This document shows positions 34,404-40,955 of a DNA stretch of 43,328 bases, one piece after another. This stretch comes from Chloroflexota bacterium. GTDB lineage: Bacteria > Chloroflexota > Limnocylindria > Limnocylindrales > CSP1-4. Position numbers and translations under genes: made by a program. The notes under the pieces were generated by a model that did not search any database, was not told the DNA's origin, and saw only the letters and a list, made by a program, of their open reading frames with translations. The stretch's first letter is position 1; every line of letters starts with the position of its first letter. Location of the stretch: contig PMBR01000127.1 of assembly GCA_003152995.1 (NCBI GenBank), forward strand, positions 2,106-45,433, written 5' to 3'.

Positions 34404-35245
34404 ACATCGTCCTCGATCCGCTTTCGTACCCGTTCTTCGTGCGGGCGGTGGTGGCCTCGTCGATCGTCGGGCTTGTGTGCGCCACGGTCGGCAGCTACAT
34501 GGTTCTGCGAGGGCTGGCGTTCATGGGCGACGCTCTGAGCCACTCCGCGTTTCCTGGGGTCGTGGTGGCGTACCTGATAAAGGTGCCTTTCTACTTCGGT
34601 GCGTCGATCGCGGCTGTGGGGACGGCTCTGGCGATAGGCTGGGTCACCCGGCAGGGCAAGCTTCGCAGCGACACCGCCACGGGCGTTCTGTTCGCCGGGA
34701 TGTTCGCCCTCGGGGTCTTCCTGTTCAGCCTGATCCCCAACTACGTCGGCGATCTCTTCGGGTTTCTCTTTGGCGAGGTGCTGGGCATAGGCTTGAGCGA
34801 CTTGATCTCGCTGGCGGTCCTCGCGGCGCTGGTGCTCGGCACGCTGGTGCTGCTCTGGAAGGAGCTCCTGTACGCCACGTTCGATCCGCTCGGCGCCGCC
34901 GCGTCGGGGTTGCCGGTCGGGCGCCTGGACTACCTGCTGCTCGCCCTGATCGCGCTCACGATCGTCATCAGCCTCCAGTCGGTAGGGATCATCCTGGTCG
35001 TGGCGATGCTGGTCACGCCCGCGGCAACGGCCCAGCTGATCTCGAAGAGCTTCGGCCGCCTCGTCGGGATAGCCGGCGCGATCGGCGTGTTCTGCCCGAT
35101 CGTGGGGCTGTACGGCAGCTACTGGCTCAATTCGGCGAGCGGCGCGACGGTGGTGCTGGTCGAGAGCGCGGTTTTCTGCATCGTCCTGGCGGTCACCCTC
35201 GTGGTCGAGCGGGTCGGGCATCCGTCGGCGCCGGCAGGCGTCTAA
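34400..35245 (+). CDS. Metal ABC transporter permease (ZnuB family)
   Basis: 281 residues from a GTG overlapping the ATPase stop. About eight transmembrane helices with the family's conserved MVLRGLAFMGDALSHSAFPGVVVAYL near the start, and VGIILVVAMLVTPAATAQLIS in the EAA-like coupling region. Completes the zinc/manganese uptake system. The convergent Fur-family gene follows 61 bp downstream. Confidence 0.93.
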   Translation: MNIVLDPLSYPFFVRAVVASSIVGLVCATVGSYMVLRGLAFMGDALSHSAFPGVVVAYLIKVPFYFGASIAAVGTALAIGWVTRQGKLRSDTATGVLFAGMFALGVFLFSLIPNYVGDLFGFLFGEVLGIGLSDLISLAVLAALVLGTLVLLWKELLYATFDPLGAAASGLPVGRLDYLLLALIALTIVISLQSVGIILVVAMLVTPAATAQLISKSFGRLVGIAGAIGVFCPIVGLYGSYWLNSASGATVVLVESAVFCIVLAVTLVVERVGHPSAPAGV

Positions 35246-35306
35246 CCGATCGGCCGGCGTCCCCGAGTTGGCGCCTCGGACCGACCGCCGGCCCGGCCCG
35301 CGCGGC

Positions 35307-35768
35307 TCAGGCCGAAGTTGCCGCCTGACAGGCCGGGCACAGACCGAAGAGCTCGACCCTGTGGCGGTCGACTTTGTAGCCGGTCTGGCGCTCGACCTCG
35401 GCGATGATCGGCGTCATGCCCAGCCCTTCCAGATCGACCGCGCGCTGGCAGCGGGTGCAGACCAGGTGGTGGTGATGGCGCGTCGTCTCGCACCGGACGT
35501 ACGAGTGAGCCCCGGTCGGGAGGTCCAGCCGCTCCACTGCGCCCAGGCCCACGAGCAACTCGAGAGTTCGAAAGACGGTCGCGCGCGCCACCCCCAGCTT
35601 GCGTCTCTTCGAGTCGGCGACGAGGTCCGCGGTTTCGAAGGCTCCATCTCGAGTTGCGATCAGCTCTGCGACGGCGCGTCGGGACCCGGTCATGCGATGC
35701 CCGGCGTCCTCGAGCGCGTGAACCAGCTCGGCGGCACGCGGATCGTCGATCGATGGTCGAGTCTGCAT
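35307..35768 (-). CDS. Fur-family regulator (probably Zur-like)
   Basis: 153 residues from the ATG at 35768; ATGs at 35777 and 35789 are also in frame. Winged helix (AGHRMTGSRRAVAELIATRDGAFE... RATVFRTLELLVGLGAV) and a dimerisation domain with HHHHLVCTRCQRAVDLEG and CPAC, giving the HHHxH and CxxC structural zinc sites. The neighbouring zinc-type uptake operon suggests Zur function, but iron or manganese specificity cannot be excluded. TATCAT (35776-35781) ends 7 nt before the ATG at 35768, suggesting a leaderless message. Confidence 0.9.
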   Translation of the reverse strand: MQTRPSIDDPRAAELVHALEDAGHRMTGSRRAVAELIATRDGAFETADLVADSKRRKLGVARATVFRTLELLVGLGAVERLDLPTGAHSYVRCETTRHHHHLVCTRCQRAVDLEGLGMTPIIAEVERQTGYKVDRHRVELFGLCPACQAATSA

Positions 35769-35775
35769 GCGGGCC

Positions 35776-35781
35776 ATGATA
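35776..35781 (-). promoter_or_regulatory. -10 box for leaderless fur-family transcript
   Basis: TATCAT on the minus strand, then 7 nt, then the ATG at 35768. No good -35 is present. The geometry matches the MarR promoter at 4206-4211. Confidence 0.45.
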
Positions 35782-35799
35782 GGCCGCAAGCATCGGGAC

Positions 35800-35915
35800 C
35801 GGCCCGGCGAGCCACCCGCCCCGGCGCCACATCGGCCCGGCGAGCCACCCCGGCCCGGCGCACCGCACCGGCCCGGCGAGCCATACCCGCCCGGGCGCCA
35901 CCCCGGCCCGGCGCG
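35800..35915. repeat. GC-rich direct repeats upstream of the Fur-family gene
   Basis: CGGCCCGGCG recurs at 35800, 35833, 35851, 35869 and 35904 (spacings about 18 or its double); three copies extend to CGGCCCGGCGAGCCA. It fills the space between the Fur promoter and the small Cys-rich gene. Confidence 0.75.
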
Positions 35916-35970
35916 CTACAGTTGAGTCGCCGGATCGGGCTGCACTCGCCCGCGGCACAGGAGATGCGGA

Positions 35971-36189
35971 ATGCGACGATCGATGTTGGCCGGCGCGCTG
36001 GGCGGAATCGCCGCCGTGGCCGTCATGGCAGTGCTCGCCGCCGCGCTGATGCGGCGGATGATGGCCTGTGGGTGCTGCTCCGAGAAGATGGGCGCCTGCA
36101 TGGAGAAGTGCGGCTGCGGCCGGCCCGAGGAGCCCGATCAGGCCGACCGCAGCGAAGATTCGGAACTGGGTAGTGAGCCCGGCTCCTAG
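35971..36189 (+). CDS. Small Cys-rich membrane protein of the arsenic island
   Basis: 72 residues with AGGAG ten nt before the ATG. One transmembrane helix (MLAGALGGIAAVAVMAVLAAALM) is followed by a cysteine cluster (MACGCCSEKMGACMEKCGCG, six Cys) and an acidic tail. The cysteines look suited to bind a soft metal or metalloid. It converges with the ArsN2-like gene and the two stops share CTAG (36186-36189). No family recognised; a link to arsenic is inferred from location and Cys content. Confidence 0.7.
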   Translation: MRRSMLAGALGGIAAVAVMAVLAAALMRRMMACGCCSEKMGACMEKCGCGRPEEPDQADRSEDSELGSEPGS

Positions 36190-36638
36190 GCGACGATAGC
36201 GGAGCGACTCAGTCGCTTGCGAAGAAGCGCGGCGCCGATCGGACAAGCGCCCGTGAACTCGGGCGAGGTCTGGAGCGGGGCCGGAGCGGACTCCCGGCGA
36301 CCGGGCCGGTAGCCGAGCCGCGGGAACCACTCGGCGGCCGTCTCGGTCAGAAGGAACAGTTCGTCTACGCCGGACTGTCGGGCCAGTGCTTCCGCCTGTT
36401 CGACGAGGCGGCGGCCCAGGCCGATCCCACGATGGTCCGGCTCGACGCAGACGGATCGAAGCAGGCCGTCCGAACCGTAGATCTCGACCGCGGCGAAGCC
36501 GACGATGCCGGCATCCCCGCGCGCGACGAGGGCCGCTCCAAGGGCGAACTCGAGCCCGGCTTCGGGCAGGCCGTTCGCCGCCAGGAGGCCTTCGATCGCC
36601 ATTCGATCGGTCGGTCGGGCGCGCTCGATCTCGATCAT
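36186..36638 (-). CDS. arsN2: ArsN2-like GNAT acetyltransferase
   Basis: 150 residues. The ATG at 36638 overlaps the arsM stop (ATGA). GNAT fold: early ERARPTDRMAIEGLLAANGLP, the acetyl-CoA loop VEPDHRGIGLGRRLVEQAEALA, then LFLLTETAAEWFPRLGYRP, and TSPEFTGACPIGAALLRKRL, the C-terminal pattern typical of ArsN2. The related ArsN1 acetylates arsinothricin; the ArsN2 substrate is less well known. Being coupled to arsM supports a role in arsenic handling. Confidence 0.85.
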   Translation of the reverse strand: MIEIERARPTDRMAIEGLLAANGLPEAGLEFALGAALVARGDAGIVGFAAVEIYGSDGLLRSVCVEPDHRGIGLGRRLVEQAEALARQSGVDELFLLTETAAEWFPRLGYRPGRRESAPAPLQTSPEFTGACPIGAALLRKRLSRSAIVA

Positions 36639-37435
36639 CCGCAGTTCCCGTTGCAGCCGCACGATCGCGCCGCAGTGCCGGTCGGCGCGATCGCCGGAAC
36701 GGTCGCCGCCGCGCCATCTACCGGCTTCGTGGCCTTGACGATCACGCTGTACATGCCGTCGGCGACCTCATGGCTGACTTTCAGCGAGATGTCCGTCAGG
36801 CCCACCGCTTCGAGCCCCGAACCGAATTCGGAGAAGGAGAGCGCCCCGGCGATGCAGCCGGCATAGGAGCCGCGTGCGGCGCGTTCTTCGGGCGTCAGGC
36901 TGTCGCTGGCGACGATGTCGGTGATGCCGATCCGGCCGCCCGGCCGAAGGACGCGCGCGATTTCGCGGAAGACCGACGGCTTGTCGGCGGCGAGGTTCAC
37001 CACGCAGTTGCTTATGACCACGTCGACCGACGCGGCAGGCAGTGGGATCGCCTCGATGTGGCCTTTGAGGAACTCCACGTTGGTGGCTCCGGCCTCGGCC
37101 GCGTTCCGCTGAGCGAGGGCCAGCATCTCGTCGGTCATGTCCAGGCCGAAAGCGCGGCCCGTGGACCCGACGCGCTTCGCGGAAAGCAGCACGTCGATGC
37201 CGCCGCCCGAGCCGAGATCGAGGACGCGCTCGCCCTCACGAAGCTCCGCCACGGCGATCGGGTTGCCGCAGCCGAGCGAAGCCATTACGGCGGCGTTCGG
37301 CAGCTCGTCGCGCTCGAGAGCGGAGTAGAGCTCGGCCCCGTAGTCGGCGGAGTCGTTGCAGCAACTTTCGCCGTTGAGCACGCCGAGCGCGGCCTGGGCG
37401 TAGCGGAGACGGACGGTTTCGTGGATCTCTGTCAT
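36635..37435 (-). CDS. arsM: Arsenite S-adenosylmethionine methyltransferase
   Basis: 266 residues. SAM-binding motif VLDLGSGGGIDVLLSA (71-86), acidic loop GLDMTDEML, and the ArsM-type segments HIEAIPLP, VVISNCVVNLAADK and VLRPGGRIGITDIV. Cys144 and Cys194 have the same 50-residue spacing as the two arsenite-binding cysteines of CmArsM (C174, C224); C25-C26 and C56 can supply the others. An extra C-terminal SCGCNGNCG adds four cysteines. It methylates trivalent arsenic in the cytoplasm. The methylated product could leave through ArsP, encoded 3 kb away. Confidence 0.94.
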   Translation of the reverse strand: MTEIHETVRLRYAQAALGVLNGESCCNDSADYGAELYSALERDELPNAAVMASLGCGNPIAVAELREGERVLDLGSGGGIDVLLSAKRVGSTGRAFGLDMTDEMLALAQRNAAEAGATNVEFLKGHIEAIPLPAASVDVVISNCVVNLAADKPSVFREIARVLRPGGRIGITDIVASDSLTPEERAARGSYAGCIAGALSFSEFGSGLEAVGLTDISLKVSHEVADGMYSVIVKATKPVDGAAATVPAIAPTGTAARSCGCNGNCG

Positions 37436-37448
37436 CGGAGCGACTCTC

Positions 37449-37628
37449 CTAGCACGCGCAGGTGGTTGGGGCCGGCTGCCGGACGAGCAGGCGGCGGAGT
37501 TGGTCGGCCAGCTGTGGGCGCCGCGTGGCGTGGACGCTGCGGGTGCCGGCCAGACGGGCTCGCTGGATTTCGCGGATGCGCTCGTCGTTGAGCACTTTGA
37601 CGATCTCGGGGCTGTAGTACATCGACAT
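37449..37628 (-). CDS. Small protein upstream of arsM
   Basis: 59 residues (MSMYYSPEIVKVLNDERIRE... ending PAPTTCAC), with GGAG eight nt before the ATG. It is helical and Arg-rich with a terminal Cys-Ala-Cys. It is the first gene of the minus-strand arsM operon, divergent from arsR, and the next gene starts 13 nt after its stop. No known family was recognised; the C-x-C end could bind arsenite. It is missed easily because longer frames overlap it. Confidence 0.7.
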   Translation of the reverse strand: MSMYYSPEIVKVLNDERIREIQRARLAGTRSVHATRRPQLADQLRRLLVRQPAPTTCAC

Positions 37629-37660
37629 GTGTTGATCTCCTTTGTGGCGTCAAGATAGGA

Positions 37661-37702
37661 TAGATATCGAGACTTGTCAATATCTATTGCGGTCGATATT
37701 CT
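37661..37702 (+). promoter_or_regulatory. arsR promoter and ArsR operator (divergent)
   Basis: TTGTCA (37674-37679), 17-nt spacer, TATTCT (37697-37702), then 6 nt to the ATG at 37709: a leaderless promoter. The inverted repeat TAGATAT-N12-ATATCTA (37661-37667, 37680-37686) overlaps the -35 and is a strong candidate ArsR site controlling both arsR and the divergent arsM operon. Confidence 0.75.
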
Positions 37703-37708
37703 GACGGC

Positions 37709-38068
37709 ATGAAGCGCGCTACCGACCCCGACATCCTGCTTCTCCAGGCGACCGCCGATCCCACCCGGCTTTCGATCCTGCGCCAGTTGAGCACCGACGG
37801 AGAGGTCTGCGCCTGCGACTTCTCCGATTGCTGCGGCATCGGGCAGCCCACGGTGTCCCACCACCTCAAGGTCCTTCGGGAGGCAGGCTGGGTGACATCG
37901 GAGCGGCGCGGAACGTGGATCTGGTACAGCATCCGGCCGGAGGCGGTGGCTCGTTTCCGGGAGCTCGCGGGGCAACTGACCGCGGGTCAGGCTCGGCCGG
38001 CGGCCGCTCTCCTGGGCAGGGCGGCTCCCCTGACTCTTCTTCCCGCCGATCAGACCGGCCCAAGTTAG
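37709..38068 (+). CDS. arsR: ArsR-family arsenic-responsive repressor
   Basis: 119 residues. SmtB/ArsR winged helix: ADPTRLSILRQLSTDGEVCACDFSDCCGIGQPTVSHHLKVLREAGWV. The sensor C34-A-C36-D in the recognition region is the classic As(III) site (E-L-C-V-C-D-L in E. coli ArsR); C41 and C42 add further thiols. It overlies a palindromic promoter it probably represses, derepressing arsM when arsenite binds. No ribosome binding site; see the leaderless promoter. Confidence 0.93.
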   Translation: MKRATDPDILLLQATADPTRLSILRQLSTDGEVCACDFSDCCGIGQPTVSHHLKVLREAGWVTSERRGTWIWYSIRPEAVARFRELAGQLTAGQARPAAALLGRAAPLTLLPADQTGPS

Positions 38069-38108
38069 GGCTCGGCGGCGTCTCGGCCGCTGAACTCCCC
38101 GGCACTCC

Positions 38109-38145
38109 TTGACCTTCAAGCCACTTGAAGGTGTAGGGTGCGCGC
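38109..38145 (+). promoter_or_regulatory. MerR-type promoter with 19-bp spacer and palindrome
   Basis: TTGACC (38109-38114), 19-nt spacer, TAGGGT (38134-38139), then 6 nt to the ATG. A perfect 9-bp inverted repeat ACCTTCAAG-CCA-CTTGAAGGT (38112-38132) fills the spacer. The overlong spacer with a dyad is the hallmark of promoters that MerR proteins activate by DNA distortion. The message appears leaderless. Confidence 0.8.
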
Positions 38146-38979
38146 ATGAAGGTTTCCGAGCTTGCCAGGCGCGCGGGAGTGGCCCCATCGGCGGTCCGCT
38201 TCTACGAGGAGATGGGCGTTCTGCCGGCCGCGCCGCGCCGAGCCAACGGCTACCGCGAGTACGGGTCGGCGGAACTCGCCCGCCTGCGGCTGGTCGTGGC
38301 CCTGCGACGACTCGGACTCGCTCCGGTCGATGCCGGCAGGTTGGCGGCCCTGTGCGTGGAGCGCGGCGAGGTGGACCTGGATCTCGCGCCGCTCATCGCC
38401 TCCCAGCGGTCCGCCATCGAACGGCAGCGATCCGACCTCGATCGCGTTGACGCGGAGTTAACAGACCTGGAGTTGACTATCGCCGCCGCCGGCCGAGCCC
38501 GGCGCATCAAGGAGAAAGCTATGACTGCCCCGATTCGGGTCCTCTTCGTATGTACCGGCAACTCGGCCAGAAGCCAGATCGCGGAAGCCCTGCTGCGCGA
38601 CTTCGGCGGCGCCGACTTTCAGGTCTTCTCCGCCGGGACCGAGCCCAAGGGCGTGAACCCATACACGATCAGGGTCCTCGCCGAGATCGACCTCGACTGG
38701 TCCGCCGCGCGGAGCAAGTCCGTGACGGAGTTCCTGGGTCAGCCGTTCGACTACGTCATAACCGTCTGCGATCGCGCTCGCCAGACCTGCCCGGTCTTCC
38801 CCGGCGATCACAACACGCTGCATTGGGGCCTCGACGATCCGGCCGAGGCCGAGGGCACCGACGAGCACAAGCTCGAGGCCTTCAGGCGCACCCGAACTGA
38901 GGTCGCCACCCGACTGCGGCCTTTCGTCGAGCTGGCCCGCCGGGCGCAGAGCGCCAGGTCCGAGGTCGCGACCGCCTGA
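38146..38979 (+). CDS. MerR regulator fused to thioredoxin-type arsenate reductase (ArsC)
   Basis: 277 residues. Residues 1-75 are a MerR DNA-binding domain (MKVSELARRAGVAPSAVRFYEEMGVLP, GYREYG), then a dimerisation helix (86-120). From Met126 an LMW-phosphatase-fold ArsC begins: FVCTGNSARSQIAEAL with the CX5R loop (C136-R142), and resolving Cys208 and Cys215 (VCDRARQTCPVFPG). The C-x6-C spacing equals that of S. aureus ArsC. AAGGAGA (38509-38515) six nt before the in-frame ATG at 38521 could also give free ArsC. ArsC reduces arsenate to arsenite; the regulator half probably controls its own promoter. Confidence 0.92.
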   Translation: MKVSELARRAGVAPSAVRFYEEMGVLPAAPRRANGYREYGSAELARLRLVVALRRLGLAPVDAGRLAALCVERGEVDLDLAPLIASQRSAIERQRSDLDRVDAELTDLELTIAAAGRARRIKEKAMTAPIRVLFVCTGNSARSQIAEALLRDFGGADFQVFSAGTEPKGVNPYTIRVLAEIDLDWSAARSKSVTEFLGQPFDYVITVCDRARQTCPVFPGDHNTLHWGLDDPAEAEGTDEHKLEAFRRTRTEVATRLRPFVELARRAQSARSEVATA

Positions 38980-38981
38980 GC

Positions 38982-39011
38982 CCGAGCGCGCTACAGATCA
39001 GCCGCGCTCGG
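38982..39011. terminator. Hairpin between convergent arsC fusion and thioredoxin-like gene
   Basis: Perfect 9-bp arms CCGAGCGCG (38982-38990) and CGCGCTCGG (39003-39011) with a 12-nt loop. It overlaps the last codons of the convergent gene. No U-tract, so intrinsic termination is only possible. Confidence 0.4.
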
Positions 39012-39240
39012 TCAGCCAGAGGGCGATGTCACCGGCCGAAGGGATACGGCCCGCGGACACGACCTCGCCATCGATGACGAGACCGGGCGTGCTCATGACG
39101 CCGCGGCCGACGATCTCACGCGGATCGGTCACGTGGAGGACCTCCGCCTCGACGCCGGCAATAGCTACGGCCTCGCGAGCGTTGGCTTCCAGGCGGCGGC
39201 AGTTGGAGCAGCCGGAGCCCAGGACTTCGATCGTTCGCAT
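38998..39240 (-). CDS. Small thioredoxin-like protein (redox-active disulfide family)
   Basis: 80 residues: MRTIEVLGSGCSNCRRLEANAREAV..., ending in a single thioredoxin-like fold of the thioredoxin_3 / MTH895 type. The active-site CSNC (residues 11-14) sits after the first strand, and STPGLVIDGEVVSAGR provides the cis-proline segment. AAGGAG six nt upstream. It is the third gene of the arsR-arsP-trx operon. It could reduce the ArsC disulfide or handle arsenic-thiol exchange for ArsP; neither can be proven here. Confidence 0.88.
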   Translation of the reverse strand: MRTIEVLGSGCSNCRRLEANAREAVAIAGVEAEVLHVTDPREIVGRGVMSTPGLVIDGEVVSAGRIPSAGDIALWLTERG

Positions 39241-39271
39241 CGTCTTCTCCTTGGATGAGAGTGGCCGGCGT

Positions 39272-40315
39272 TCAGCCGATCAGGATGTTGAAGAGGAATC
39301 CGATGGCGAGGATTCCGGTGGTCACGACGCCGGCGAAAACCGCCAGCAGCGGCGGCTTGATGACTCGCCGCAGGATCACGAACTCGGGCAGGCTGATGGC
39401 GGTGACGGCCATCATGAAAGCCAGGGTGGTGCCGAGAGGAAGGCCCTTGCCGAGCAGCGCCTGGACGATGGGGATCGTGCCGGCGGCGTTCGAGTACATC
39501 GGGACCGCGAGCAGAACCACGAGCGGAACTGCCAGCAGATTGGACTTGCCGCCGATCGAGGCGACGAGGTCCGTCGGGACGTAGCCGTGGATCAGCGCAC
39601 CGAGCCCGATGCCTGCCAGCAGATACGGGAAGATCTTGCGAACCAGCGCCGAGGTGTACGCCCAGGCATCGTTCAAGCGGTCGGCCCAGGTCAGGCGGAT
39701 CGCGATCGGGCGAACGGCTTTGCCCTGCAGCTCCCAGACGTAGTCCTCGACGTATCGCTCCAGGCGCATCCGTCCGATGAGCAGGCCGCCGGCGATCGCG
39801 ACCGTCAGGCCCGCCGCCATGTACGCGAGCGCGATGCCCGGCCCAAAGAGACCCCACAGCAGGACGAGCGCGACTTCGTTGACCATCGGCGAGCTGATCA
39901 GGAAGGCGAAGGTGACGCCCAGCGGTACGCCTGCCTCGACGAAGCCGATGAACAGCGGCACGGCCGAGCACGAGCAGAAAGGAGTCACGATGCCGAGACC
40001 CGCCGCCGCGAACGAGCCGGGCACCAGGCCGCGACCGGCGAGCATCGGCCGGATGCGCTCCGGCGGGAAGAACCCGCGAATGAGCGTGACGACGGTCACG
40101 ATGCCCAGTAGGAGCAGCAGGACCTTGGGCAGATCTTCGAGGAAGAAGGCAACGGTTTCTCCGAGGTGCGTGTCCGGTTGGAGACGAAGGACGGTGAAGG
40201 CCAGCCAATCCGCTGCCGGAGCCTCCGCGAACCAGGCGACGATCCAGGCCAGCACGGCCGCGCCCGCCACGACGGGGAGTGGCACCGTCGGGCGCCGCAG
40301 CGTGATTGTGGTCAT
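39272..40315 (-). CDS. arsP: ArsP/SO_0444-type permease for (organo)arsenicals
   Basis: 347 residues, ATG overlapping the arsR stop (ATGA). Eight or more helices. Hallmark TPFCSCSAVPLFIGF (C114, C116), followed by FAFLISSPMVNEVAL, then a second repeat half with AVPMYSNAAGTIPIVQALLGKG and FMMAVTAISLPEFVILRRVIKPPLL. ArsP proteins export trivalent methylated and aromatic arsenicals; that fits the ArsM encoded nearby. Operon order arsR-arsP-trx. Confidence 0.92.
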   Translation of the reverse strand: MTTITLRRPTVPLPVVAGAAVLAWIVAWFAEAPAADWLAFTVLRLQPDTHLGETVAFFLEDLPKVLLLLLGIVTVVTLIRGFFPPERIRPMLAGRGLVPGSFAAAGLGIVTPFCSCSAVPLFIGFVEAGVPLGVTFAFLISSPMVNEVALVLLWGLFGPGIALAYMAAGLTVAIAGGLLIGRMRLERYVEDYVWELQGKAVRPIAIRLTWADRLNDAWAYTSALVRKIFPYLLAGIGLGALIHGYVPTDLVASIGGKSNLLAVPLVVLLAVPMYSNAAGTIPIVQALLGKGLPLGTTLAFMMAVTAISLPEFVILRRVIKPPLLAVFAGVVTTGILAIGFLFNILIG

Positions 40316-40719
40316 CGGAGTAGATCCGTGAGGGAGGCGGCGGCTGCCGCGCAACGCTCGTTGTCGCGTTCGTAGAACATCCAGCGGGCGTCGCCGGAGT
40401 GGCGGACGGCGCGGACAAGCCCGGCCTCGCGCAGGCGCGCCAGATGCATCGAAACGTTGTTCTGCTTCTCGCCGAGCGCCGCGGCCAGCTCGCACACGCA
40501 AAGCGGGCCATCGGCCAGCATCCGGACGATACCGGCTCGGGTCCGATCGGCCAGGAGCGCGGCCGTGGCCACGGCGTCGGCCACTTCGGGGGCCGGCAGG
40601 TCAAGCCGAGGCTCCGGCGGGAGTTGTGTGGGAGCGGGGCCGGCCCCGTCACAGCAAGGAGCGGTCCCGGTCGCAGTCTCTGCCGGGGCCTTGGTCGTGG
40701 GCGCGGTCATCGGGCTCAT
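40312..40719 (-). CDS. ArsR-family repressor of the arsP operon
   Basis: 135 residues from the ATG at 40719; an ATG at 40710 and a TTG at 40764 are alternatives, and none has a ribosome binding site. The N-terminal tail carries C22-C23. The winged helix (ADRTRAGIVRMLADGPLCVCELAAALGEKQNNVSMHLARLREAGLV) has the As(III)-binding C74-V-C76-E. It differs from the arsR at 37.7 kb, so the island has two sensors. The stop overlaps the arsP start. Confidence 0.9.
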   Translation of the reverse strand: MSPMTAPTTKAPAETATGTAPCCDGAGPAPTQLPPEPRLDLPAPEVADAVATAALLADRTRAGIVRMLADGPLCVCELAAALGEKQNNVSMHLARLREAGLVRAVRHSGDARWMFYERDNERCAAAAASLTDLLR

Positions 40720-40733
40720 ATCAACGGATACTG

Positions 40734-40751
40734 TCTCAATAGACACTGAGA
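40734..40751. promoter_or_regulatory. Candidate ArsR operator upstream of the arsP operon
   Basis: Inverted repeat TCTCA-N8-TGAGA (40734-40738 and 40747-40751) sits in the only AT-rich patch upstream of this arsR. Exact -10/-35 elements are not clear. Confidence 0.45.
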
Positions 40752-40792
40752 TATACCAGGCCAATCAGTACCGAATGCCCGGGCCGACTGGC

Positions 40793-40858
40793 CCTGACCG
40801 CCAGCCCCGACCGCCAGGCCGACCGCCAGCCCCGACCGCCAGCCCCAACCGCCAGGCC
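40793..40858. repeat. 13-bp tandem repeat
   Basis: ACCGCCAG recurs at 40797, 40810, 40822, 40835 and 40848 (period 12-13 bp, unit about CGACCGCCAGCCC). It lies between the arsP-operon promoter and the peptidase gene. Confidence 0.85.
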
Positions 40859-40955
40859 GCCGCTCGTGATGGGTGACCCGACGGCCCGGGCTCCTCCTGT
40901 CGCGACGATGGGTCGACTGTACGCTTGCGCTTCGAGCGGGGGAGGGCCACCCTGA

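Noticed and set aside
36635-38188. Single 517-residue minus-strand protein covering arsM and upstream sequence
   Set aside because: The upstream part is antisense to arsR and spans its promoter; arsM starts at 37435 and a separate small gene precedes it.
39031-39046. Match to part of the 42-bp element (CACCGGCCGAAGGG)
   Set aside because: It lies inside the thioredoxin-like gene and lacks the TAAYC and TTCGA blocks; judged a chance partial match.
39026-40111. 361-residue plus-strand frame opposite arsP
   Set aside because: Antisense to arsP and the thioredoxin-like gene; Asp/Arg/Gln-rich with no domain.
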